A stretch of DNA of 8,754 nt from Candidatus Nomurabacteria bacterium. Lineage in GTDB: Bacteria > Patescibacteriota > Minisyncoccia > Phycocordibacterales > UBA9973. How positions within the stretch are numbered: position 1 is the stretch's first letter; each line of letters opens with the position of its first letter. This document shows, in pieces, positions 1 through 5,716 of this stretch. Position numbers and translations under genes: made by a program. The DNA is taken from positions 1 to 8,754 of the forward strand of contig CAIQAW010000018.1 in NCBI GenBank assembly GCA_903869875.1, in the 5' to 3' direction. The notes under the pieces were generated by a model that ran no database searches, was not told the DNA's origin, and saw only the letters and a program-made list of their open reading frames with translations.

Positions 1-910
1 TACCATTCAATAAATTTATTATAGACTCCACCGCCATGTCACTGGCAACCTGGTTTGCATAGTCAGTGTTATACGCTGTCGGACCGTTTGAAACATACCA
101 AGTTGATAATGGTAGTTTTTTAAATTTTTCATCATGAATTTCACCGTCAAATGCAGCTTGTAACCTGCCTGCTGAAAGTTCAGTGTACAAAGCATCAATA
201 TTTACAGCTTCTTCAAATGAACAGTTTACCAACAATGCGCCATTATGCATCATGTTTAAATGTTCCTTAGTAAAATACCCTTTTCCTGCTTGTTTAGATG
301 CATGCAAAGTTACAATGTCAGAAGACTTAACTAATTCTTCCATAGAAACATACCGCATGCCTATTTCCTTTTCTAAGACTTCTTTTCTAGTTCGACTAAA
401 ATATAATACTTCTTTAACACCAAATGTTTTTAATGTTCGTGCAACAATTTCACCTATGTGACCCATGCCTACTATGCCTACTGTTGCACCTTGTAATGAC
501 TTTGTTGTTTTAAAAGTTTTTATACCAGTACGGCCCAAGTCAAAAATCTCACGGGTCATAGACAACATCAACGACATGGTATATTCAGCAACAGCATGTG
601 CATTTGCACCAGGGCAATTAGTAATTGCAATATTTTTTGATGTAGCTAATTCATGTCCAGACACAAAATGGCGCCAATCAGAACCGGTAAAACATATTGC
701 CTCTAAAGTATCAGTCGATGCAATAACAGAGTCAGTAACTTCCTCTATGCCACCTAGTATATATCCTTGTTTGCCTTTTAGTGCCTCGATCAATTCTACT
801 TCTGTGGCCTTGGGTTTATCTAAACGAGTAAAACTAAATCCTGCATCGGTCAGTTTCTGTTCGTGTTCAGGTAATATGAATAGCGAATCAGTGATTAATA
901 TGTTTTTCAT
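1..910 (-). CDS. D-2-hydroxyacid dehydrogenase-like protein with degenerate active site (C-terminus cut by window edge)
   Basis: The frame opens with ATG at 910 and runs off the left edge after 303 residues; family members have about 310-330, so only a few residues are missing. The two-domain fold of D-isomer 2-hydroxyacid dehydrogenases is recognisable: the NCPGANAHAVAEYT segment (residues 98-111) that precedes the hinge, and the NAD-binding motif GMGHIG (148-153). The family uses Arg, Glu and His for hydride transfer. Here the 'NxARG' segment reads VNCSFEEAVN, so Arg becomes Phe232. The Glu five residues after the conserved Asp255 is Asp260, and the 'TPH' segment reads SNG, so His becomes Gly276. 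NAD binding looks intact but classical dehydrogenase activity is doubtful. The gene begins 22 bases after the flavoprotein stop and has its own TGCGATAAT box. The fold assignment is firm; no substrate can be named. Confidence 0.85.
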   Translation of the reverse strand, partial: MKNILITDSLFILPEHEQKLTDAGFSFTRLDKPKATEVELIEALKGKQGYILGGIEEVTDSVIASTDTLEAICFTGSDWRHFVSGHELATSKNIAITNCPGANAHAVAEYTMSLMLSMTREIFDLGRTGIKTFKTTKSLQGATVGIVGMGHIGEIVARTLKTFGVKEVLYFSRTRKEVLEKEIGMRYVSMEELVKSSDIVTLHASKQAGKGYFTKEHLNMMHNGALLVNCSFEEAVNIDALYTELSAGRLQAAFDGEIHDEKFKKLPLSTWYVSNGPTAYNTDYANQVASDMAVESIINLLNG

Positions 911-919
911 GATACCCAG

Positions 920-928
920 ATTATCGCA
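920..928 (-). promoter_or_regulatory. Extended -10 promoter for the dehydrogenase-like gene
   Basis: Minus-strand TGCGATAAT has the TGn extension and one mismatch to TATAAT. The hexamer (920-925) ends 9 bases before the ATG at 910, so a transcript would start about two bases before the codon. It lies just beyond the TAA of the upstream gene. No clear -35 box is visible. Confidence 0.45.
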
Positions 929-932
929 CTTT

Positions 933-2219
933 TTACGCATTCATGCCAGCCACGTAGCCTGTGGTCCAACATAACTGTAAAGAGAACCCTCCAGATGGGC
1001 GGTTTATGTGTAGCAAGTCACCGATAATAAACACGTTTGGGTACAGACTACTGCGCATAGTTTTAGTATCCATATCAGCCAGTGGCACGCCACCGTCGGC
1101 AACTACTGCCCTGTCGAAGCCCATTAGACCAGTTATGGTCATCGGTACGGCCTTTATTAGGGCCACCAGGGCTTTGCGTTGTTCTTTGCTGATACTGTGC
1201 ACCTTGGTGTCTACATCTATATCTAGCAGGCTTGTAGCCATAGCGTTAACTGCATCGGCCATGCCGTCTGGCACAATGTTTGCCATTATGTTTTTCAGCA
1301 TTTTGTTTTTGTTTGCATCAAAAGCCTTTATAACAGTGTTGTCTAATGCGCCCAGGTCTGTGTCGGGGTACATGTCTATGGTTGCGGTAACTTCGCCTTC
1401 AGTTAATAGGTCGTGGACTTTGCGTGCACTGTTTAGTATTAACGGTCCAGACACACCAAAATGCGTAAATAGTATTTTACCAATTTTCGAGAAAGACTTT
1501 TTCTTGTCTACAAAAAAAGTAACCTTCATAAAAGACAAAGACACACCAGCTAACGCATGTATGTAACCTTCGCGTACTGCTAACGGTACTATAGAAGGTG
1601 TAGGTTTAGCCAGTTTGTGACCCATGTTTTCTAACCAATTAAAACCGTCGCCAGTAGAACCAGTGTATGGGTGTGACAGACCACCAGTAGCAAATATAAA
1701 ACTGTCAGCTGTATATGTAACACCACCTGCAACAACACCAGTAACAGCATGTGTTGTTTTTTCAAATATTATTTTACTTACAGGTGAACTGGTTTTAACA
1801 GTTACACCATTATTAAACAGATATTTTTCTAATGTGTGGTACACGTCTAGCGCACTTTGTGTTTGTGGAAATGCACGTTTACGTGCCTCGACAACTAATG
1901 GCAAACCGCGAGAAGTAAAAAATTCAAATGTGTTGTCTTTGTTAAATTGCGAAAAAGCAGAAAACAAAAACTGGTCAGTGTTGTTTTCGTGAACATAGTT
2001 TTTTAAAAACAAACGTAAGTTAGATTCGTCGTTGGTTATGTTACATCGGCCACCGCCAGAAATTTTAAGTTTTTCGCCCATGTTTTTATTCTTTTCCAAA
2101 AGCAAAACATTTTTACCCCGGGCACCAGCAGTACCAGCAGCCATCATACCTGAAGCCCCACCACCGATAACCACTACATCGTAGTGGTTGGTTTTGTTTG
2201 TAGTGGTGGGTTTTTCCAT
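933..2219 (-). CDS. HI0933/YhiN-family FAD-dependent oxidoreductase
   Basis: This is a 428-residue flavoprotein of the HI0933/YhiN family (BaiN-like; described as NAD(P)/FAD-dependent oxidoreductase, physiological substrate generally unknown). Visible motifs are the N-terminal Rossmann dinucleotide-binding motif GGGASG (residues 19-24), the family signature SGGGRCNITN (54-63), and the C-terminal block ADGGVPLADMDTKTM followed by VFIIGDLLHINRPSGGFSLQ, which closes the FAD site. Length is normal for the family (about 400-430). The frame is open further upstream to 2285, but that extension would read through the intrinsic terminator at 2271-2300. The ATG at 2219 is preferred because it lies 6 bases after a TGTTATACT box and directly precedes the Rossmann strand HYDVVVIGGG. 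Probably a cytosolic redox enzyme. Confidence 0.93.
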   Translation of the reverse strand: MEKPTTTNKTNHYDVVVIGGGASGMMAAGTAGARGKNVLLLEKNKNMGEKLKISGGGRCNITNDESNLRLFLKNYVHENNTDQFLFSAFSQFNKDNTFEFFTSRGLPLVVEARKRAFPQTQSALDVYHTLEKYLFNNGVTVKTSSPVSKIIFEKTTHAVTGVVAGGVTYTADSFIFATGGLSHPYTGSTGDGFNWLENMGHKLAKPTPSIVPLAVREGYIHALAGVSLSFMKVTFFVDKKKSFSKIGKILFTHFGVSGPLILNSARKVHDLLTEGEVTATIDMYPDTDLGALDNTVIKAFDANKNKMLKNIMANIVPDGMADAVNAMATSLLDIDVDTKVHSISKEQRKALVALIKAVPMTITGLMGFDRAVVADGGVPLADMDTKTMRSSLYPNVFIIGDLLHINRPSGGFSLQLCWTTGYVAGMNA

Positions 2220-2225
2220 GTTTTT

Positions 2226-2234
2226 AGTATAACA
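2226..2234 (-). promoter_or_regulatory. Extended -10 promoter (TGTTATACT) for the HI0933-family gene
   Basis: Minus-strand TGTTATACT; the hexamer (2226-2231) is 6 bases from the ATG at 2219. Transcription would begin at or next to the start codon, giving a leaderless mRNA. The box lies just downstream of the terminator at 2271-2300, which fits a fresh transcription unit. Confidence 0.6.
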
Positions 2235-2270
2235 CATAAATACTGTTTTGTCTTTAGTGTCAGCAAAAAC

Positions 2271-2300
2271 AAAAAACGAACACATTTGTGTTCGTTTTTT
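2271..2300 (-). terminator. Strong intrinsic terminator after the 22-codon gene
   Basis: Two perfect 14-base arms (2271-2284 and 2287-2300) enclose a 2-base loop. The stem is A-rich then CGAACACA on one side, pairing with TGTGTTCG and six T on the other. It could work in both directions. On the minus strand it begins 3 bases after the TAA of the microprotein gene at 2304. Confidence 0.85.
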
Positions 2301-2303
2301 GTT

Positions 2304-2372
2304 TTATTGCTTTACTACTACTTTTTTTGGTTTCTTTACGTTTTTTTGTTGACTGTTATTACCTTTTGCCAT
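2304..2372 (-). CDS. 22-residue lysine-rich microprotein (unrecognised)
   Basis: A 22-codon frame starts with ATG at 2372 and ends with TAA at 2304. It begins MAKGNNSQQKNVKKPKK and ends VVVKQ. It has seven Lys, no acidic residue and no aromatic residue, so it is strongly basic and probably unstructured. Three things support it as a gene: a good start context (ATG GCA), a TATAAT box upstream, and a textbook intrinsic terminator starting 3 bases after its stop with no other gene in between. I cannot assign a function; binding to RNA, DNA or the ribosome would suit the composition but is inference. The alternative is a non-coding small RNA of about 110 nt ending at the same terminator. Confidence 0.6.
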   Translation of the reverse strand: MAKGNNSQQKNVKKPKKVVVKQ

Positions 2373-2403
2373 AAATATTCTTGTGGTTATTTATAATACT
2401 TAT

Positions 2404-2409
2404 ATTATA
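2404..2409 (-). promoter_or_regulatory. -10 box (TATAAT) for the 22-codon gene
   Basis: The minus strand reads a perfect TATAAT in the 52-base gap between the 365-residue gene's TAG (2425) and the ATG at 2372. A start about 7 bases downstream would give a leader of roughly 25 bases. A second, weaker TATTAT lies at 2393-2398. No Shine-Dalgarno sequence is evident. Confidence 0.4.
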
Positions 2410-2424
2410 CACAATTATTTTATA

Positions 2425-3522
2425 CTACAATAGCGCTGGCTTGCCACTGCCTGCAAATATAAAACTGTTTACAATATTTTCTAGTGTTTTTTGTACAGTG
2501 TCTTTGTCGTATGCTGTTATACCTTGGTCTGGCGAATAGTTGCCAATGTTTGTCGAATGCACAACTGTTTCTATGTTGTAACATTTGTTTTTATACACTG
2601 TTCTATACGAAGTTACATCGTACAAATTCCCTGCCCCGGCGTCTGTAGAACTGATAATACTGAAATCTATACCGTTTATCTTTGCATTACCTATGGCAAC
2701 TTGGCCTGAATTAGGTTGCGGTGATGTGCAACTTAATAAAGCTAATTTGTCTGAACTAGTGCCTACATTTACCACAGCTTCGCTAAAATTTGTTTTTGGT
2801 TGGAACATTCGTGGTATAAACACTGTTGCCAACACAGAACCTTTTGCTGTAGAACCAGACATCCACTGCTGTGTTGGAACTGCTGCGTTTTTTGCACCAC
2901 CGGCAACAAATATAAAATCTTTCGGGTATGTAATAGAAAAAGTTTTTGCACTGTCAGTGTATGTGTTCTGTATTAACGAATCAAACTGTGTACAACCAAC
3001 TTGTGGTATAGATTGGTATGTTAGGTTTTCTTTGTCTTTATATATATACGCACCATCTGTGCCCTGTATCATACCTCCGAATGCAACACTAGCTTCGGCA
3101 CCTTTTTCTGAATTAGCTAATGCAACGCGTAGTTCTTCTTTCTGTAATGTACCTTCGGCAAGTGTGTTCCACCACAAGTCACTGTAGCCTGTCATGTTTG
3201 TTGTTTGCAAACCACCTATGTTACCACTAAACGTACCAGTTTTTTTGTCTTTTTCTGCTGGTAATATGTATAGGTTGCCACTAACATCGTTACCTTTTAC
3301 TGTAAGTTTTAGCCACATTACGTCTTTCAAAGTTTTACTTACAACGGTTTCTTTGTAGAAACAGTAGTCCTGAGGTTCTGTAACTACAGGTTTAGTAACA
3401 GGTATTTCTACAACTGGTTCAGCAACCGGCGGTATTTCTTTTTTAACTTGTGTAAAATAAACTACACAACCCGCAACGAACAATATAACAACACCAAAAA
3501 GTATAAAAGTATTTTTTCTCAT
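2425..3522 (-). CDS. Exported or membrane-anchored two-domain protein (putative lipoprotein)
   Basis: 365 residues. The N-terminus is a positively charged start followed by a hydrophobic stretch (about residues 5-24) containing VAGC (16-19), which matches a lipobox, although the residues after Cys19 stay hydrophobic, so an uncleaved anchor is equally possible. A Pro/Val/Glu-rich linker (about 30-50) follows. Residues about 53-165 contain an 'LKLTVKGNDVSGNLYILPAEKDKKTGTFSG' type pattern, split across 71-100, resembling small beta-rich domains of secreted bacterial lipoproteins. Residues from about 188 to the end, opening with SAKTFSITYPKDF, resemble PsbP-like or DUF1795-type domains. Four further Cys could form disulfides outside the membrane. 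It starts 7 bases after TGTTATACT. No function is known; domain likenesses are from pattern recognition only. Confidence 0.75.
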   Translation of the reverse strand: MRKNTFILFGVVILFVAGCVVYFTQVKKEIPPVAEPVVEIPVTKPVVTEPQDYCFYKETVVSKTLKDVMWLKLTVKGNDVSGNLYILPAEKDKKTGTFSGNIGGLQTTNMTGYSDLWWNTLAEGTLQKEELRVALANSEKGAEASVAFGGMIQGTDGAYIYKDKENLTYQSIPQVGCTQFDSLIQNTYTDSAKTFSITYPKDFIFVAGGAKNAAVPTQQWMSGSTAKGSVLATVFIPRMFQPKTNFSEAVVNVGTSSDKLALLSCTSPQPNSGQVAIGNAKINGIDFSIISSTDAGAGNLYDVTSYRTVYKNKCYNIETVVHSTNIGNYSPDQGITAYDKDTVQKTLENIVNSFIFAGSGKPALL

Positions 3523-3529
3523 GTATACA

Positions 3530-3538
3530 AGTATAACA
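3530..3538 (-). promoter_or_regulatory. Extended -10 promoter (TGTTATACT) for the exported-protein gene
   Basis: Minus-strand TGTTATACT, identical over nine bases to the box upstream of the HI0933-family gene. The hexamer (3530-3535) ends 7 bases before the ATG at 3522, predicting a leaderless or nearly leaderless transcript. Confidence 0.6.
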
Positions 3539-3565
3539 CAAACAGCAAGCTACAAAAAATTTATA

Positions 3566-3838
3566 CTAGTGGCCCTTACCACCTAACGACTTATACAACT
3601 TACCAGTTAGTAGTAACACAGCAACACCTACAAACATCAACACACCAGGGTGTGCAACAAAATACGAAACTTCATGTATCAAGTCCTTAAAGCCCTGGGT
3701 TATAGCCGCAGCACTAAATGTAATTAAAAATAAAAACAACAATGGGTAGCGGTGCAACACCGGCTGGGTAAACTTACCTGCAGTGTCATGCAGTTCCTTT
3801 ATCATGTGTTCGATATTTTCTACAGGGTCTTTTTTCAT
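3566..3838 (-). CDS. Small integral membrane protein, two predicted helices
   Basis: 90 residues with no recognised domain name. An amphipathic, charged N-terminus (residues 1-28) precedes a first hydrophobic helix (about 31-50, PLLFLFLITFSAAAITQGF). A short polar loop (about 51-62, DLIHEVSYFVAH) and a second helix (about 64-82, GVLMFVGVAVLLLTGKLY) follow, with a short Lys/Gly tail ending KGH. This hairpin suggests both ends face the same side of the membrane. It resembles small conserved hypothetical membrane proteins of CPR genomes, but that is a memory-based impression. It starts 6 bases after TGGTATACT and 18 bases past the stop of the upstream metallopeptidase gene. Confidence 0.75.
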   Translation of the reverse strand: MKKDPVENIEHMIKELHDTAGKFTQPVLHRYPLLFLFLITFSAAAITQGFKDLIHEVSYFVAHPGVLMFVGVAVLLLTGKLYKSLGGKGH

Positions 3839-3844
3839 AAAAAT

Positions 3845-3853
3845 AGTATACCA
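3845..3853 (-). promoter_or_regulatory. Extended -10 promoter (TGGTATACT) for the two-helix membrane protein
   Basis: Minus-strand TGGTATACT; the hexamer (3845-3850) is 6 bases before the ATG at 3838. It sits in the 18-base gap after the upstream gene's TAA (3857), so any -35 region would lie inside that gene. Confidence 0.6.
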
Positions 3854-3856
3854 CCG

Positions 3857-4249
3857 TTATCGTGGCATTGGAAATGCGTGTAGTTCGGCACGTAATGCGG
3901 CGTAGTTTGGTAGTGTCCGTGCAACAAGGGCCCAGAACATGGGTCCATGGTTCATCTGTTCTAGGTGGCATAGTTCGTGCACTATCAGGTAGTCTACCAG
4001 GTGTGGTGGTAGGTGTATTATTTTATAATTGAAGTTTAAGTTCCTTTTTGACGAACAACTACCCCACCTTGTTTTCTGATTTTTAATAAATACCCTTCCA
4101 TACGAAAACTGATAGAGTGTGTTCCACTCTATCAGTTTCGTTGCAACAAGTACGCGAGCCGTTTCTATTTGCTGGCGCCGAGCTACCGATATTTTTTTCT
4201 TTGGTCGGCGTGCCCGAACAAAGTATTTTAATATTTTTGATCTAAACAC
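3857..4249 (-). CDS. Minimal YgjP/SprT-like (DUF45) zinc metallopeptidase
   Basis: 130 residues carrying the core of the YgjP (DUF45) metallopeptidase family. The family hallmark KTRWGSCSSKRNLNFNYKI is followed by VHELCHLEQMNHGPMFW. HELCH supplies two zinc-ligand His and the catalytic Glu, and the later His in NHGPMFW is the expected third ligand. Family proteins are usually about 230 residues. The N-terminal half is missing and is replaced by a Lys/Arg-rich stretch (residues about 10-25). The only start in this frame is GTG at 4249, 8 bases after the upstream gene's TAA; the next codon upstream that ends the frame is TAA at 4268-4270. A near-perfect hairpin lies inside the coding sequence at 4103-4140. 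Peptidase chemistry is likely; the substrate is unknown. Confidence 0.85.
   Translation of the reverse strand: MFRSKILKYFVRARRPKKKISVARRQQIETARVLVATKLIEWNTLYQFSYGRVFIKNQKTRWGSCSSKRNLNFNYKIIHLPPHLVDYLIVHELCHLEQMNHGPMFWALVARTLPNYAALRAELHAFPMPR
4103..4140 (-). repeat. Long inverted repeat inside the metallopeptidase gene, terminator-like
   Basis: Arms 4103-4119 and 4125-4140 pair over 16 positions with a single-base bulge around a 5-base loop. On the minus strand the perfect core is CTGATAGAGTG, loop GAACA, then CACTCTATCAG followed by TTTTCG, the shape of an intrinsic terminator. It encodes residues near 37-50 (KLIEWNTLYQFSYG), just before the conserved RWGSC block, in a region the family does not conserve. 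Confidence 0.75.
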
Positions 4250-4257
4250 AAAAAGTT

Positions 4258-4515
4258 TTAATAACCTTTATTATATACCTGGTGGTTGCCATCTTCAGTT
4301 AGATCTAAGAAAGATTCTAATGTTAATGCACCCACATACCACACATCGTCCACTAACTTTATAGATTCTTTATTTAAGATTCCATAACGTTCAGCTATTT
4401 CATCACGTTTAGTAATAAAATCTTCAACGGGTGATGTTTTAGGTTTTTCCTGTTCTGTAGTTTGTTCAGGAAAAGCTAAGGTTATTTGTTGGCCAATTTT
4501 TTCTTCTGGGTTCAT
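4258..4515 (-). CDS. Small hypothetical protein, possible paralogue of its upstream neighbour
   Basis: 85 residues, unrecognised. A Glu/Gln/Thr/Pro-rich, probably disordered N-terminus (to about residue 30) precedes a likely folded segment starting DFITKRDEIAERYGI and ending KLVDDVWYVGALTLE. This segment resembles DFLELKKAFAEEKGI and VLEVNGHFIVSE in the neighbouring 72-residue protein, so the two may be diverged duplicates or share a small alpha-beta fold. No transmembrane segment and no Cys. It starts 11 bases after the neighbour's TAA; an AT-rich TAATAT at 4524-4529 lies 8 bases before the ATG and overlaps that stop codon. Confidence 0.7.
   Translation of the reverse strand: MNPEEKIGQQITLAFPEQTTEQEKPKTSPVEDFITKRDEIAERYGILNKESIKLVDDVWYVGALTLESFLDLTEDGNHQVYNKGY
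4270..4275 (-). promoter_or_regulatory. Possible -10 box (TATAAT) for the metallopeptidase gene
   Basis: The minus strand reads TATAAT inside the last codons of the upstream gene, 20 bases before the GTG at 4249. A start 7 bases downstream would leave about 13 bases of leader. In an AT-rich stretch this may be chance. Confidence 0.3.
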
Positions 4516-4526
4516 GACTTTATATA

Positions 4527-4745
4527 TTAGTTAACTGTACCGTCGTCTTTAGTGTGTACAGGGGTAGCGTTTTCACTGACAATAAAATGTCCGTTAACTT
4601 CTAACACATCGTCTACACTGATACCTTTTTCTTCAGCAAAAGCTTTTTTAAGTTCTAAAAAATCTTGCTCAGGAGTTGTTTCTGATATCATTTCTTTTGG
4701 TAAAGATTCTGTTGATCCATCAAATATTTTTTCATTCATTTCCAT
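4527..4745 (-). CDS. Small acidic hypothetical protein
   Basis: 72 residues, unrecognised. It is rich in Glu and Asp, with no Cys or Trp. A flexible N-terminus containing TTPEQ is followed by a likely helix (LELKKAFAEEKGI) and a possible beta pair (DDVLEVNGHFIVSENA). The ATG at 4745 is chosen because it lies 7 bases after TATACT; a further in-frame ATG follows at 4739. The frame is open to 4814, but that stretch overlaps the end of the upstream CxxC gene. It is adjacent and similar in length and pattern to the 85-residue protein downstream, suggesting an old tandem duplication. Confidence 0.7.
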   Translation of the reverse strand: MEMNEKIFDGSTESLPKEMISETTPEQDFLELKKAFAEEKGISVDDVLEVNGHFIVSENATPVHTKDDGTVN

Positions 4746-4752
4746 AATATGT

Positions 4753-4758
4753 AGTATA
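4753..4758 (-). promoter_or_regulatory. -10 promoter (TATACT) abutting the stop of the CxxC gene
   Basis: On the minus strand the CxxC gene's TAA (4759-4761) runs straight into TATACT. The hexamer ends 7 bases before the ATG at 4745. The TGn extension is absent here. Confidence 0.5.
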
Positions 4759-5403
4759 TTACTTTTTCTTTTTAGCAACAACCCCGCCTGAAGTACGGGC
4801 AGGCTTTTTAGCAACTGTTTTAGGTGCTACTTTTTTAGCTACTGTTTTTTTAGCTACTGCTTTTGGAGCTACCTTTTTAGTTGGTTTATCCATTGCACGG
4901 TCTAGTAGTGCCTTAAGTTCAGGTGCATTTGCAACTTTAACAGGTGCAGAAGTCTTTTCCCAAGGCTTTACGTTTTCTACTTTAGCTGGTTTTACAACTG
5001 CAGTACCTTCCATAAGTTTTATTAAACGGTCTAGTTTACTGTTGATAGCTTCCATTTGCTTGTGCATTGGGTCGTTGCCTGCTGGTGCATGTGCAGCTGG
5101 TGCATATGCTGGTTTAGGTGCAAAGTCGCGTGGACCACGGTCGTTTCTTGGTGCTGTACCTGTGTCGCCTTTCTTTTTACCGAAACATTCGTTACAGAAA
5201 ACTGGCTTTTCGCCTGATGGGCGGAAAGGTACTTCACATGTTTTACCACATTCACTACATACTGCCTTAAACATTTCTGTTGGACGGTCATCGCGACCTC
5301 CACGGTCGTTACCACCCCAACGCTTTGGGCCTCCGAAACTTGGGCGTCCACCGCGGTCGCCACCTCTGAAACCTCCTCTATCTCCTCCTTGGTTATATGC
5401 CAT
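4759..5403 (-). CDS. CxxC-x17-CxxC zinc-ribbon protein with RGG-rich head and Lys/Ala tail
   Basis: 214 residues in four parts. Residues 1-41 are Gly/Arg/Asp-rich with repeated GGDRGG-type units, like an RGG box. Residues 49-73 hold C49-x2-C52, exactly 17 residues, then C70-x2-C73, the CxxC-x17-CxxC zinc-ribbon domain common in CPR genomes. Residues about 111-135 (KQMEAINSKLDRLIKLME) should form an amphipathic helix or coiled coil that could oligomerise. From about 175 the tail is a quasi-repeat of KKVAPK and VAKK units, resembling histone-H1-like basic tails. The layout points to a nucleic-acid-binding protein; that is inference. It has a 58-base leader with two competing hairpins. A weak GAG lies about 9 bases before the ATG. 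Confidence 0.88.
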   Translation of the reverse strand: MAYNQGGDRGGFRGGDRGGRPSFGGPKRWGGNDRGGRDDRPTEMFKAVCSECGKTCEVPFRPSGEKPVFCNECFGKKKGDTGTAPRNDRGPRDFAPKPAYAPAAHAPAGNDPMHKQMEAINSKLDRLIKLMEGTAVVKPAKVENVKPWEKTSAPVKVANAPELKALLDRAMDKPTKKVAPKAVAKKTVAKKVAPKTVAKKPARTSGGVVAKKKK

Positions 5404-5421
5404 ATGATTTTCTCAAAAATC

Positions 5422-5455
5422 ACGTCGCGCAATGTCGATTGAAGCGCGACGCTTC
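5422..5455 (-). promoter_or_regulatory. Leader with two mutually exclusive hairpins before the CxxC gene
   Basis: On the minus strand, hairpin A is GAAGCG-TCG-CGCTTC (plus 5441-5455). Hairpin B pairs CGTCGCGC (5444-5451) with GCGCGACG (5423-5430) and is followed by TGATTTTTG. The two share 5444-5451, so only one can form. B could end the DUF167 transcript or act as an attenuator, with A as its competitor. The U-run is weak and the regulatory reading is inference. Confidence 0.45.
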
Positions 5456-5461
5456 TTGTTT

Positions 5462-5716
5462 TTAATTTTTAATTTCTATTATCTTTTTCTTAGCAGTTTC
5501 CCCTGACACGATGCGTACATCAGTCGGTGCAACATCAAAATATGTTGCCAACGCTTTTATAATTGCACGGTTTGCTTTGCCATCTATCGGCACTGCTTTT
5601 ACAGACACCTTGTATATTACAGGTTCTGTAACTGGTTCTATACCCAACGTCGGTTGGGTTACGCGTTCTACGCTTTCCGCCTTGGCATTAGTTTTAGCAA
5701 TGACGGATATCTTCAT
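5462..5716 (-). CDS. DUF167 / YggU-family protein (UPF0235)
   Basis: 84 residues, a normal length for the family (about 75-100). The family pattern is clear: an N-terminal strand MKISVIAKTNAKAE, then VSVKAVPIDGKANRAIIKALATYF, followed by VRIVSGETAKKKIIEI. DUF167 proteins are small alpha-beta proteins of unknown biochemical role. The region between the first strand and the VSVKA strand carries a Pro/Thr-rich stretch (TQPTLGIEPVTEP). The ATG at 5716 lies exactly at the border of the MITE-like inverted-repeat element, which separates this gene from the SWIB gene upstream. There is no good promoter or ribosome-binding sequence in its usual place, consistent with a disrupted 5' region. Confidence 0.88.
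   Translation of the reverse strand: MKISVIAKTNAKAESVERVTQPTLGIEPVTEPVIYKVSVKAVPIDGKANRAIIKALATYFDVAPTDVRIVSGETAKKKIIEIKN

Noticed and set aside
465..1992. Long plus-strand open frames (465-974, 961-1566, 1624-1992)
   Set aside because: They lie antisense to the dehydrogenase-like and HI0933-family genes, their translations are rich in Ser, Thr, Cys and Val with no family motifs, and they have no promoter or ribosome-binding site.
2169..2189. Hairpin AACCACTAC-ATC-GTAGTGGTT in the first codons of the HI0933-family gene
   Set aside because: A 9-bp stem explained by the codons for NHYDVVV; no T-run and no conflicting structure, so it is more likely a by-product of coding.
2220..2285. N-terminal extension of the HI0933-family protein to 2285
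   Set aside because: It would begin inside the intrinsic terminator loop and include the TGTTATACT box; the 22 added residues show no family likeness.
4790..4880. Tandem-repeat-like DNA with a period near 20-30 bases
   Set aside because: It encodes the Lys/Ala/Val tail of the CxxC protein; the repetition follows from the amino-acid pattern and is too degenerate to be a separate satellite or CRISPR.
5031..5432. 133-codon minus frame overlapping the CxxC gene
   Set aside because: It is the alternate frame of the CxxC/RGG gene; its His/Val/Gln-rich translation has no domain, whereas the other frame has an exact CxxC-x17-CxxC motif.
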